Notes under the pieces: generated by a model | The model's input: the letters and a program-made list of their open reading frames with translations, nothing else | Database searches by the model: none | Told to the model about the DNA's origin: nothing | In this document: in pieces, positions 15,867-23,890 of the stretch | Layout of the letters: each line of letters opens with the position of its first letter | Numbering within the stretch: the stretch's first letter is position 1 | Made by a program: the position numbers and the translations under genes | Source: Prochlorococcus marinus XMU1412 | Lineage (GTDB): Bacteria; Cyanobacteriota; Cyanobacteriia; PCC-6307; Cyanobiaceae | Length of the DNA: 64,000 nucleotides | NCBI RefSeq assembly: GCF_017696315.1 | Contig: NZ_JAAORJ010000002.1 | Coordinates: 457,267 to 521,266 of the forward strand | Reading direction: 5' to 3'

Positions 15867-15975
15867 AAAAAAAAAAGATCCCTCAGAGAGAGATCTTTTT
15901 AAAATTGATTTATATCAAGTGTTTCCTTGTTTCCACTGAAATAAATCAATTCCTCCTACACACACACCTAATATC
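15867..15975 (-). ncRNA. Candidate Yfr2-family small RNA
   Basis: Read leftwards, the element begins with a GTGTGTGTGTAGGAGGA stretch (15951-15968). It continues with a long hairpin whose outer stem is 11 perfect base pairs (15903-15913 with 15941-15951) and whose loop contains GGAAACAAGGAAAC. It ends in a terminator stem (AAAAGATC/GATCTTTT) with ten Ts at 15867-15899. The 5' stretch is nearly complementary to the Yfr1 motif, as described for the Yfr2 family of marine cyanobacteria. The 5' end is a guess; no open frame explains the conserved structure. Confidence 0.6.
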
Positions 15976-16041
15976 ACACCAAAATTCAAAATATGTAATG
16001 CTTAATAGACCTCTATCTTAACTGTCACATCTCAAAAATAC

Positions 16042-16115
16042 AAAAAGTACTCAAACATTGCGGTCGAGTACTTTTAAAGTTATCAGAAAAAAGTGTGTGA
16101 GGAGTTTCTGATGTA
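16042..16115 (-). ncRNA. Candidate Yfr10-like small RNA carrying the Yfr1 motif
   Basis: Read leftwards, a 7-bp stem (ATCAGAA/TTCTGAT) presents a loop containing ACTCCTCACACAC, identical over 13 nt to the Yfr1 motif at 44012-44024. It is followed by a perfect 10-bp terminator stem (AAAAGTACTC/GAGTACTTTT) with five Ts. A TAATAC box lies about 8 bp before the likely 5' end. Yfr10 is a known Prochlorococcus sRNA family sharing the Yfr1 motif in a different structure, which fits. The same DNA read rightwards would give the perfect complement of Yfr1, but the stronger T-run favours the minus strand. Confidence 0.7.
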
Positions 16116-16230
16116 TTAAATTTACTCCGTAGGTAATTTAAAAGGCTACAGTATAAATTACTAATTATTTAAATCTTTCAGAAAAATTGGGCGTTGATGA
16201 AAAAAAATAATGTAAAAACATAATAAATTC

Positions 16231-16365
16231 ATGAAAAGCATTTACAAAAAAATTATTTTTATTATTTCGGCAATTGCTCTTTTTTCAGTAATAGTAGGTG
16301 TTGTCAAATATTCGCTAACTTATATTGAAAATAATCCCGAAAAATACTTACCTACACAAAAGTAA
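16231..16365 (+). CDS. Small single-span membrane protein (44 aa)
   Basis: The frame MKSIYKKIIFIISAIALFSV encodes one membrane helix and a polar tail (YIENNPEKYLPTQK). The N-terminal lysines favour an uncleaved anchor with the tail outside. It is the first gene after the two sRNA candidates. No family is recognised. Confidence 0.45.
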   Translation: MKSIYKKIIFIISAIALFSVIVGVVKYSLTYIENNPEKYLPTQK

Positions 16366-16442
16366 GACAAAAATTAAGTATAAATTCACTTCAAAAAATC
16401 TATAAAATGTCTTAAATATGTTCTACATAGACAGCTTGAGTC

Positions 16443-16586
16443 ATGAAAATCAAAAATACTTCAATTCTTAATCAGCATAATATTCATTTAAGTAAATTTA
16501 AAAATAAGCATAAATATCAAATACTTGAAAATTACTGGAAGAAAAGAAAGAAAGAATGTGAAAAGAATCTTTCAAAATTTTGCTAA
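16443..16586 (+). CDS. Small strongly basic protein (47 aa)
   Basis: The frame starts MKIKNTSILNQHNI and ends YWKKRKKECEKNLSKFC. It has about fifteen Lys/Arg and few acids, no membrane segment and two cysteines near the end. It ends 9 bp before the next gene in the same direction. Its charge suggests nucleic-acid or ribosome contact, but nothing more can be said. Confidence 0.45.
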   Translation: MKIKNTSILNQHNIHLSKFKNKHKYQILENYWKKRKKECEKNLSKFC

Positions 16587-16595
16587 CCGATAATT

Positions 16596-16844
16596 ATGAA
16601 TTTTATTTTTTCTTTTTTATTAGCATCTGTAATGTGGGTACAAGTTCCACAATGGGAAGCTGACTGGTCAAAATGTGCTGTAGATGTTCCCGATTCATCA
16701 TGTCACTGGTATGTAGCTGCTCCAGATAATACTTTTGGAGAAGGATTTAATTGGGAAAACGCTCCTTGGTTTGATGCTAATGGATTACAGGATGTTGCTA
16801 AGATTGAGAAAGAATCTGTAGTAGAAAAACTTCAAAATAACTAA
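16596..16844 (+). CDS. Small exported Trp-rich protein
   Basis: This 82-residue protein has a short signal peptide (NFIFSFLLASVMWVQV), then a mature part unusually rich in Trp and Asp (PQWEADWSKCAVDVPDSSC, HWYVAAPDN, NWENAPWFD) with two cysteines ten residues apart that could form a disulfide. It is probably lumenal or periplasmic. No family is recognised. The codon use is less AT-skewed than that of its neighbours, which suggests selection or good expression. Confidence 0.65.
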   Translation: MNFIFSFLLASVMWVQVPQWEADWSKCAVDVPDSSCHWYVAAPDNTFGEGFNWENAPWFDANGLQDVAKIEKESVVEKLQNN

Positions 16845-16927
16845 AGTTTCTATTTCATCAATTAACTTTTAAAAGTATTTAAATCTAGTTGCTTAGTGGT
16901 TAACTTTTGATTAATTAAAAATTTTTT

Positions 16928-17074
16928 ATGCGTTTCAAAGTAAGTCTCAAAAAAAATGGAAAGGAATTTGATGAAGTTGTTATAGCTAATAATAAAAAAG
17001 AGGCTATGGAAGTAGCTTTAAAAAACAATCCAGAAGCACAAGCATTAAACTCTGATTGGACATTTAAGATTTAA
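16928..17074 (+). CDS. Small soluble protein (48 aa), function unknown
   Basis: The frame starts MRFKVSLKKNGKEFDEVV and continues with an Ala/Lys-rich helix (NKKEAMEVALKNNPEAQ) and SDWTFKI. This beta-beta-alpha-beta look is typical of small conserved marine cyanobacterial proteins. Its stop codon directly abuts the stop of znuB on the other strand, with no bases between. Confidence 0.6.
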   Translation: MRFKVSLKKNGKEFDEVVIANNKKEAMEVALKNNPEAQALNSDWTFKI

Positions 17075-17860
17075 TTATTTGCGAAGCTTAGGAATCAAAA
17101 GAGATGCAACACAAATAACACTAATTGCAGGCCCAGGCGAAAGATTGAAGACTATAGAGAGAATAAATCCCAGAAGTGAGATGCATAATCCAAAAAATGA
17201 AGACCTCATCATTGCAATTCTTAAACTATGAGCCTTATTTAGCCCTAACAAAGTTGGCGTAGAAAGAAGAGCAATTACAAGAATCACTCCCACTGCTGAC
17301 ATTGAACTAACAATTACTAATGCCGTTGTAAAACTCAAAGCAAGATTTAATAAAGAAACGTTTATACCACTTGCGGATGCACCTTCTGGATCTAATCCAA
17401 CATAAACAACCTTTTCATATCCAAAAGTCATTAAAATTATAAATACTAAAAAAGCAATTATTGTTCTAAGTAAATCTCCAAAATTTGCTGTCAATAAATC
17501 GCCAAATAATACTGCCTCCAAATCAATCCTTATTCCGAGTAAAGGGATTATAAGGACCCCAAATCCAAGCATTCCAGCGAGAATAGTATTCATAACTGCT
17601 TCATAATTTTCACTTTTTCTATTGGTTAAACTTTCCGCAATTACCGAGCCTAAAAGACCACTTATAACACCACCAATTGAAGGGTGAATTCCAAGCGCTA
17701 ATGCGAGAGCAAGTCCAGGCAACACGCAATGAGAGATTAAATTAACTTGTAATAATCTCTTATGGGTGATTAATACAGTTCCCATCGCTGGGCATAAGAT
17801 CCCAGAAAATATAGTTATTATTAATGGAACCAACCACCAGTTGTTATTAATAAAAGACAT
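17075..17860 (-). CDS. znuB: Zinc ABC transporter permease (ZnuB)
   Basis: This 261-residue ABC-3 family permease has about eight hydrophobic helices, including the family signature near CVLPGLALALALGIHPSIGG and the later DPEGASASGINV loop. It forms the inner-membrane channel for zinc delivered by ZnuA and driven by ZnuC. It lies leftward 18 bp from the possible zur start, and its own 5' region falls inside zur. I see no Zur box directly upstream, so it may depend on transcription coming from znuC through zur in antisense. Confidence 0.92.
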   Translation of the reverse strand: MSFINNNWWLVPLIITIFSGILCPAMGTVLITHKRLLQVNLISHCVLPGLALALALGIHPSIGGVISGLLGSVIAESLTNRKSENYEAVMNTILAGMLGFGVLIIPLLGIRIDLEAVLFGDLLTANFGDLLRTIIAFLVFIILMTFGYEKVVYVGLDPEGASASGINVSLLNLALSFTTALVIVSSMSAVGVILVIALLSTPTLLGLNKAHSLRIAMMRSSFFGLCISLLGFILSIVFNLSPGPAISVICVASLLIPKLRK

Positions 17861-17916
17861 TATTCGAAAGATTCGGTATGATCAAAAATACGAGGCAAAA
17901 AAAGATTTTGGAAGCA

Positions 17917-18312
17917 ATGGTAACTAAGTCTGACATTACCAAAAGACAAGAACAACTTCTTGAAGAACTTAATAAATGCGAGGATGAACTGAGCGGTCAA
18001 GAGTTGCATAGACAATTGATTGAAAGCGGAAAAGCTATGGGACTGACAACTGTTTACAGGAATCTTCAAGTTCTTATAAAGCATGGTTTAATTCGTTCTA
18101 GACATCTCCCAACAGGAGAGGTTCTTTATACTCCCGTAGATAGAGACATTCATCATTTGACCTGCGTTCAATGCGGAGAGACGTCGAAAATGGAAGGTTG
18201 TCCTGTTAAAGATATTCATGCCCCTAAAAAAAATCCAAGAAAGTTTCAACTTTTGTTTCATACACTCGAATATTTCGGCCTTTGCCAAAACTGTTATCAA
18301 GCTCAAAATTAA
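17917..18312 (+). CDS. zur: Fur-family zinc uptake regulator (Zur)
   Basis: This Fur-type repressor has a winged-helix N-terminus (ELSGQELHRQLIESGK, MGLTTVYRNLQVLIKHGLI) and a metal-binding C-terminus with HHLTCVQC...GCPV and GLCQNC, the two CxxC pairs of the structural zinc site. I prefer the ATG at 17917 (MVTKSDITKRQEQ, 131 residues, GGAAG just upstream) over the ATG at 17878, which gives an extra 13 residues of unusual sequence. Zur rather than Fur is inferred from the znu neighbours. The gene lies antisense between znuC and znuB. Confidence 0.9.
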   Translation: MVTKSDITKRQEQLLEELNKCEDELSGQELHRQLIESGKAMGLTTVYRNLQVLIKHGLIRSRHLPTGEVLYTPVDRDIHHLTCVQCGETSKMEGCPVKDIHAPKKNPRKFQLLFHTLEYFGLCQNCYQAQN

Positions 18313-18325
18313 TAAGGAACATTTT

Positions 18326-19096
18326 CTAATCACAGAAATTATTTTCCTTTATAGAGCTTATGTTTATCGCATCTAATTTATCTTTTATTTGATCAGGACT
18401 ACCAACTGCTAAAACACTTTTATCAAGAACGATTACTTGATCGTAGTTATTTAGAGACTCGCCCCAATCATGGCTACTTACTAGCAAAGAAAGTCCCGCA
18501 TCTGCGAGTTGACGAACAATTTTCAGGAAGTCCTCTTTTGCGGGGGGATCCAATGCCGCACAAGGTTCATCCAGAAGAAATATTTTTGCAGGGGACATAA
18601 GAGTTTTTGCTAATAGAGCTCTTTGTTGCTGTCCTCCTGAAAGAGAATCAAGTCTTCTATTAGCCAAATTAGCAATTCCTACTCTTTGCATTGTCGCTTC
18701 TAATTCACAACATTTATTAATCCAAGAATTAGGATATTCTAGAAGAGCCTTGATTTGAAAGGGGTTATTACTTCTTGATTTTGAATACTTTATTTGACCA
18801 AGAGATACCAATTTTTCAACTGTAATGGGAAACTTCCAATTCATAGAACTTCTTTGAGGCATAAGTGCCACTAGAGCTCTAGATCTATATAAATTTTCAC
18901 CATCAATTTTTATTTCGCCTTTATCTGGAGTATTTTGTCCTTGCAATATCCTCAAAAGAGTTGATTTTCCGGCACCATTTGGACCTACTAGCGCTGTTAG
19001 AGTTCCAGGTTTAATCTCAACCGATACCTTATTTAAAGCTGGCTTACTTTTTTCTGTGTATGCAAATGTTAAATTTTCAGCGACTAAAGTAGCCAT
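18326..19096 (-). CDS. znuC: Zinc ABC transporter ATPase (ZnuC)
   Basis: This 256-residue ABC ATPase has the Walker A motif GPNGAGKST near residue 37, the Q-loop LMPQRSS, the signature LSGGQQQR near 153 and Walker B IFLLDEP followed by SSHDWGES. It energises zinc import with ZnuB. It is divergent from znuA; the shared 139-bp gap holds a Zur box. Its stop is 13 bp from that of zur (convergent), and no clear terminator separates it from znuB beyond. Confidence 0.93.
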   Translation of the reverse strand: MATLVAENLTFAYTEKSKPALNKVSVEIKPGTLTALVGPNGAGKSTLLRILQGQNTPDKGEIKIDGENLYRSRALVALMPQRSSMNWKFPITVEKLVSLGQIKYSKSRSNNPFQIKALLEYPNSWINKCCELEATMQRVGIANLANRRLDSLSGGQQQRALLAKTLMSPAKIFLLDEPCAALDPPAKEDFLKIVRQLADAGLSLLVSSHDWGESLNNYDQVIVLDKSVLAVGSPDQIKDKLDAINISSIKENNFCD

Positions 19097-19195
19097 TAAT
19101 TAATCTTCATGAAAAAAGTCACTTTACAAGCTTACCAATAATACAAGCTGCGTATTATTTTCATAACATTTGATACCTTTTCTTGTCAGGTGTAA

Positions 19196-19216
19196 TGAAA
19201 ATGATTATCATTTTTA
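19196..19216. promoter_or_regulatory. Zur box in the znuC-znuA divergent promoter
   Basis: TGAAAATGATTATCATTTTTA is an imperfect inverted repeat of 9+3+9 bases with one mismatch, close to the cyanobacterial Zur consensus. It lies 20 bp upstream of the znuA start and 100 bp upstream of znuC, so one bound dimer could repress both directions when zinc is plentiful. Confidence 0.8.
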
Positions 19217-19235
19217 AGTATTTAATAATTTTTTT

Positions 19236-20750
19236 ATGTCAATTTTTAAAAGACTTTTATCAAATAAAACATGTTCAAGTAAGTCAATTATTAAAAATTC
19301 CGTAATCGCTGGAACGATTATATTTTCTGGTTTTGGGCAGGATGTAATGGCTAAAGGGAAGTCATACGTAGCAGTAGAACCACTAGTTTGTGATTTAGTT
19401 AAATCTATTGCTTTACCATCTGACGAAGTTACATGCTTAGTAGATAGAAAACAGGATGTTCATGACTTAAAGATCAATCCAAGACAAGCTCAATTACTAA
19501 ATAGCGCAGACAAAGTATTCACTCTTGGCAAAGAAATGACTCCAAGTATGAGAAATTGGGAAAGTAAAAAGAATACTATTGTTGTAGGTGTTAGTGCAAT
19601 AGACGTAGATGATCATTCTGATCATGAAGGTCACGATGACCATTCAGACCATGGCGGACATGACGATCATGCTGAACATTCAGCTAAGGTAGATGATCAT
19701 TCTGATCATGGAGGTCATGATGATCATGCTGAGGGTGCTTTCGAATGGGCAGGTAAATTCCAGCTTTCTAAGGGTTCATACAAATGGTCATTTGAAAAAG
19801 TCGATGGCGAATATGCAGATCCTGCAATGAAGATGGTGATTCTCAAATCTAATGACATAGAAGGGTCTGAAGATTTAGCCAAAGAATTATTAGGATCTAA
19901 AGACTCAATAAGCAGAAAAAATGATGGAACTTTGATAGCAAGTAATAAAGCTTTTGTTCTTAACTTTGATCAAAGAAAAGAAAGTACTGTTTTTAACGTG
20001 GATATCAAAGAAGATGGTGAATATATATTTTTTACTGAACACATGCCTTTTGAGTTTGAAGCAACTCAACACTTTTTTAAAGACGTTTCAAATAGTGATG
20101 TAGAACCAATAGCACAAGTTCCAGACGAAGGAGAGGGGCATCACCATCATGACCATGGAGGTCTAGATCCACATGTATGGCATGATCCACATAACATCAT
20201 AAAAATGGGAGATCTTATAAGCAAAAGTTTAAAGAAAGATATTTCAGTTTTTAATAGAGGTGACAGAAAACTAATTAATGAAAGATTCGAAAAAGCTGAT
20301 TCTCTCTTAGAAGGCTTAGATAGTTGGATCGTCGAACAAGTAAGCTCTATTCCTGAGGAAAACAGAGTAATTGTCTCTAAACACAAAGCAATGGAATACT
20401 ACGGGGATGCATTTGGTTTTGAAACCATTAGTTTACTTGACTTTCTTGGAGACTCCTCAAGCTTAAGGCCAGACAACATAAGTTCTACTTTAAAAATGTT
20501 AGATGAAGAGAAAGTTCAGGCGATATTTCCTGAACAAATTCCAGCATCTAAGTTATTAAGGAACTTAAGTAGACAAAGTTCAGTTCCTTTAGCTTCTAAT
20601 CAAATATTCGTTGATGGATTGATGATGGATGGTAATACGGTTTCAGTAGCCGTTCACAACACTTGTACAATTGTTGATTCATTAGGTGGAAGCTGTGATA
20701 AAGAATCTGGCTCCAATCTTGAGTCTGAATGGTATAAACTTTCAGATTAA
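19236..20750 (+). CDS. znuA: Zinc-binding protein ZnuA with inserted domain
   Basis: This is the periplasmic zinc-binding component of ZnuABC. At 504 residues it is far longer than usual (about 300). After a signal region (to about 39), the first lobe contains the ligand His76 (DVHDLK). Residues 125-166 are a His/Asp-rich loop of DHSDHGGHDDHAE repeats. Residues 168-282 are an extra domain (FEWAGKFQLSKGSY...YIFFTEHMPFEF). A second His run (GHHHHDH, 301-307), DPHVWHDP and the second lobe (VSKHKAMEYYGDAFG, LLDFLGDSS) follow. The insert resembles one in the next gene's GTPase. A Zur box precedes the gene. Confidence 0.93.
   Translation: MSIFKRLLSNKTCSSKSIIKNSVIAGTIIFSGFGQDVMAKGKSYVAVEPLVCDLVKSIALPSDEVTCLVDRKQDVHDLKINPRQAQLLNSADKVFTLGKEMTPSMRNWESKKNTIVVGVSAIDVDDHSDHEGHDDHSDHGGHDDHAEHSAKVDDHSDHGGHDDHAEGAFEWAGKFQLSKGSYKWSFEKVDGEYADPAMKMVILKSNDIEGSEDLAKELLGSKDSISRKNDGTLIASNKAFVLNFDQRKESTVFNVDIKEDGEYIFFTEHMPFEFEATQHFFKDVSNSDVEPIAQVPDEGEGHHHHDHGGLDPHVWHDPHNIIKMGDLISKSLKKDISVFNRGDRKLINERFEKADSLLEGLDSWIVEQVSSIPEENRVIVSKHKAMEYYGDAFGFETISLLDFLGDSSSLRPDNISSTLKMLDEEKVQAIFPEQIPASKLLRNLSRQSSVPLASNQIFVDGLMMDGNTVSVAVHNTCTIVDSLGGSCDKESGSNLESEWYKLSD
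19608..19733. repeat. His-rich coding repeats in znuA
   Basis: GATGATCATTCTGATCATG and similar 12-30-bp blocks repeat three times in tandem, encoding (D)DHSDHxGHDDHAE units. The loop lies at the metal-entry site of ZnuA proteins. The near-identity of the DNA copies suggests expansion by slippage or unequal recombination. Confidence 0.85.
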
Positions 20751-20827
20751 ATTTTTCTAATAAAAACGGTTTTCATTTCTTATTATTACTATTATTAAAC
20801 TATTGTTTATTTGGTAAAAATCAGTAA

Positions 20828-22183
20828 ATGAGCATCAAAGATAAAGTTCCAGTTACTATTCTCACTGGATTTCTAGGTTCAGGGAAAACTACTTTACTTA
20901 ATAGAATACTAAGTGAAGAGCACGGGAAAAGAATAGCCGTAATTGAGAATGAATACGGTGAAGTAGGGATAGATCAAGGGCTCGTAATTAATGCCGATGA
21001 AGAAGTGTTTGAGATGTCAAACGGGTGCATTTGTTGTACTGTTCGCGGTGATTTGATAAGAGTCCTTGGCAACCTTATGAAAAGAAGAGATAAGTTTGAC
21101 TATGTTTTAGTAGAAACGACCGGATTAGCAGATCCTGGGCCAGTCGCGCAGACATTTTTCATGGATGAAGAAATTAGTTCTGAATTTACTCTTGATGGAA
21201 TTGTAACTTTAGTTGATGCTGCTCATATTGATCAGCAGCTAGGAAGAAGTGATGAAAGTTCAGAACAAGTTGCGTTTGCAGATGTTCTTGTCCTTAATAA
21301 AACTGATTTAGTCTCTGATGATGCACTAGATACTCTTGAATCGAGATTGAGAGATATGAACCGAATGACTCGAATCATTAGAGCCGAGAATGCCCAAGTA
21401 CCAATCGAAACAGTCCTAAATCTAAGTGCATTTGATCTAGATCAAATCCTTAAACGCAGACCAACATTTCTTGAACCAGAATATCCTTTTGAATGGACAG
21501 GTGTTTACGACCTTGCTGCAGGTAAATATGAATTAATGCTAGAAGAAGGTCCCGATCCAGAAATGTCATTAGTAGCTTTCGCTAATCAAAGTGAGAGTGA
21601 AGAAGAACTTAAAGATGGTGCTGAATCCTGCGTAAGACTTTATGCAGAAAAAGCTAAAAGCTTAGAACCTGGTAATATCATTCCATTTGGAGAACATATA
21701 AACCTTAAATTGGAGGATAAAGGAAATAAATCATTTATATTAAATATCGAAAAGGGATCAAAGATAGGTTTATATACACAGCACACTGCTGAAGAATTCA
21801 ATATGAAAATCATTAAAAGTGAAGACAATAATTCAAAAGAGATCCCATTTAATATTGAAAGATTCTGGCAAGCCGAGCACGAGCACGATGATGAAGTAAC
21901 GTCCATTGCAATTGAACGATTTGGAGATGTTGATCCAGAAAAACTTAATACTTGGTTGGGCAGACTTCTTTCTGAAAAAGGGGTGGATATATTTAGAACT
22001 AAAGGTTTCATTAGCTACTCAGGCAACCCACAGAGAATAGTTTTCCAAGGGGTACATATGTTATTTACAGCGCAACCTGATAAGGAATGGGGTAACGAAC
22101 CTCGTAGAAACCAACTTGTTTTTATAGGTAGAAATTTGGACGAGAAAGAGATGAAAGAAGGTTTTGAAAAATGCCTGATATAG
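20828..22183 (+). CDS. COG0523 (CobW/ZNG1-type) metal chaperone GTPase with inserted domain
   Basis: This 451-residue P-loop GTPase, probably a zinc chaperone, has Walker A GFLGSGKTT (residues 14-22), the metal motif GCICC (Cys67, 69, 70), ETTGLADP and NKTD. Residues 221-330 form an extra domain (FEWTGVYDLAAGKYELML...IGLYTQHTAEEF) like that inside ZnuA, ahead of a HEHDDE His motif and the CobW_C domain (WLGRLLSEKGVDIFRTKGF, about 375-448). It follows znuA by 77 bp and overlaps the WD40 gene by 13 bp. Zinc rather than cobalt is inferred from context. Confidence 0.93.
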   Translation: MSIKDKVPVTILTGFLGSGKTTLLNRILSEEHGKRIAVIENEYGEVGIDQGLVINADEEVFEMSNGCICCTVRGDLIRVLGNLMKRRDKFDYVLVETTGLADPGPVAQTFFMDEEISSEFTLDGIVTLVDAAHIDQQLGRSDESSEQVAFADVLVLNKTDLVSDDALDTLESRLRDMNRMTRIIRAENAQVPIETVLNLSAFDLDQILKRRPTFLEPEYPFEWTGVYDLAAGKYELMLEEGPDPEMSLVAFANQSESEEELKDGAESCVRLYAEKAKSLEPGNIIPFGEHINLKLEDKGNKSFILNIEKGSKIGLYTQHTAEEFNMKIIKSEDNNSKEIPFNIERFWQAEHEHDDEVTSIAIERFGDVDPEKLNTWLGRLLSEKGVDIFRTKGFISYSGNPQRIVFQGVHMLFTAQPDKEWGNEPRRNQLVFIGRNLDEKEMKEGFEKCLI

Positions 22184-23229
22184 AATCATTTAGCCCAAGA
22201 GGCATGTTCCACGAGGGATGGACAGCTGAAGTTAATGATTATGCCATAGTTTGTGGTTGGGCTACTAAAGGAAAGTTATTCATTGTTGGGGATGTAGCAG
22301 GAGGTATTTTTGCCTTTGAAGGAGATACTGGGAAAATTATTTGGAAAAAAGAAAATACACACTCTGCTGGTCTATTAGCAATGTCCATTCATCCAGAAGG
22401 AGAGATTTTTGCAACTTCCGGTCAAGATGGAAATATTCAAATATATAATTGTCACGAAGGTAAAGTAATTAAAACTCTCGATCTTGGCAAGGCTTGGGTA
22501 GAGCATCTTAAGTGGTCAAATGATGGCTTATTTCTTGCAGCAGCTTCTTCAAAAAAAGTATATGTTTTTAATGAAATTGGGGAAGAAAAATGGGTATCAG
22601 ATGATCATCCAAGCACAGTGAGTGCAATAAAATGGTCAAACAATAATGAGCTAGCTACAGCCTGCTACGGGAGAGTAACATTCTTTGACATAGTAAATAA
22701 TAAAACGAATCAAAAGCTCGAGTGGCAAGGATCATTAGTCTCAATGGAATTAAGTCCTGATGGTGATATAGTCGCTTGCGGGAGTCAAGACAATTCAGTT
22801 CATTTTTGGAGAAGATCAACCGGAATGGATGCTGAAATGACAGGATACCCAGGGAAACCCAGTCACCTTTCTTTTGACGATAGTGGAAAATTACTGGCAA
22901 CTAGTGGCAGTGAAAGAATTACAGTGTGGAGCTTTATAGGTGACGGTCCCGAGGGGACTATGCCTGGAGAGCTATGGCACCATACCGAACCTATTTCTAG
23001 CCTAGCCTTTTCAAATAAAGGCATGCTTGTAGCTTCCGGATCTAGAGATGGTTCTGTTGTCGCAAGTTTTCTAAAAAAAGACGGTAATGGTGACCCAGTT
23101 GGGGCTGCATTCGCAGGCGATTTAGTGGGTGCACTTTCGTGGAGACCTGATGATTGTGCACTAGCTGCAGTTAACGCAAAAGGTGTAGTAAATGTTTGGA
23201 AATTTAAAGTTCGTACTAATTCTTTTTGA
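22171..23229 (+). CDS. WD40-repeat protein linked to zinc genes
   Basis: This 352-residue beta-propeller protein has about seven WD40-type repeats visible as GHS/TSGQDGNIQIYN, WSNDGLFLAAAS, SPDGDIVACGSQDNSVHFW, SGKLLATSGSERITVW and VASGSRDGSVV. No signal peptide or enzyme domain is seen. Its ATG lies within the last codons of the COG0523 GTPase (13-bp overlap), so translation is probably coupled and the proteins may be partners. WD40 proteins serve as scaffolds; its partner and role in zinc handling are inference. Confidence 0.88.
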   Translation: MPDIESFSPRGMFHEGWTAEVNDYAIVCGWATKGKLFIVGDVAGGIFAFEGDTGKIIWKKENTHSAGLLAMSIHPEGEIFATSGQDGNIQIYNCHEGKVIKTLDLGKAWVEHLKWSNDGLFLAAASSKKVYVFNEIGEEKWVSDDHPSTVSAIKWSNNNELATACYGRVTFFDIVNNKTNQKLEWQGSLVSMELSPDGDIVACGSQDNSVHFWRRSTGMDAEMTGYPGKPSHLSFDDSGKLLATSGSERITVWSFIGDGPEGTMPGELWHHTEPISSLAFSNKGMLVASGSRDGSVVASFLKKDGNGDPVGAAFAGDLVGALSWRPDDCALAAVNAKGVVNVWKFKVRTNSF

Positions 23230-23262
23230 AGGAATTTAAGCAGGAAAATAAAATAATTCAAA

Positions 23263-23418
23263 CTACCAATAGTTAGCTTTTAAATGTCTTTCCATACAGA
23301 TGACTTCACAGTCATTATCTATACCTTTTGGGTGAATATCGCAATATGAGAGACATTGAAAATATTCGTCTATAGGATTAGATTGATCAGCTTTAATAAC
23401 TTCTTTCGAATGATTCAT
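23263..23418 (-). CDS. Small Cys-rich protein (51 aa)
   Basis: The leftward frame reads MNHSKEVIKADQSNPIDEYF, then QCLSYCDIHPKG and DCEVICMERH. Its four cysteines sit in two C-x3-C pairs, a layout able to bind a metal or form a helical hairpin with disulfides (CHCH-like). Its position immediately after the zinc operon makes a metal link tempting but unproven. Confidence 0.6.
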   Translation of the reverse strand: MNHSKEVIKADQSNPIDEYFQCLSYCDIHPKGIDNDCEVICMERHLKANYW

Positions 23419-23432
23419 AAAAGAGTTCCTCA

Positions 23433-23890
23433 ATTATTTAAAATCAAGATAATCGAATTAAATATCAAAGGAAATAAGCAAAACTTACTAAAAATATCTC
23501 AAAAAAATTAACGCGAATGATTACTACTCTCGGACATTTTTAATTAAAAAGCAATGCGTATAAAAACGGATTGTCTTTAGAGAAATATTTTCCTAATTTT
23601 ATATTGTTGAGTTCTAGGAGGTCTTTCAAAATGATCGATAGCCTGCCTGAAATTTCGGAATAACCCGAACTAATTTAATTAACTGCTCCAATTATTTTTT
23701 ATTAATGTCTAAGCTTCCTTCTTCTGCATCGTTTAGGTGCCCTTTAAGAAACAAGCTTAATTCTAGAGTTTTTGCCCCAGTTAAAGACAATTAGTTAATT
23801 TTGGTGAGAATTAGCTTAAAAGAAGTTAGCGACAAGGATCCATGATTTAGGTGCGTTAATAACTTCAGTAAAAAATATAAGTAAGAGATA
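23433..23890. other. Gene-free region with structured elements
   Basis: About 460 bp without a convincing gene. It holds an unusually strong ribosome site (AGGAGG at 23616-23621), nine bases before an ATG that opens a frame of only ten codons (23631-23663). The stop of that frame lies in the loop of a small TTCGG/CCGAA hairpin. Further on, TAAGCTT and AAGCTTA (23710-23759) form an inverted repeat. The stretch ends in a rightward terminator, so an untranslated RNA or leader peptide transcript is likely. I tested it by eye against tmRNA, RNase P RNA and SRP RNA and found none. Confidence 0.5.
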
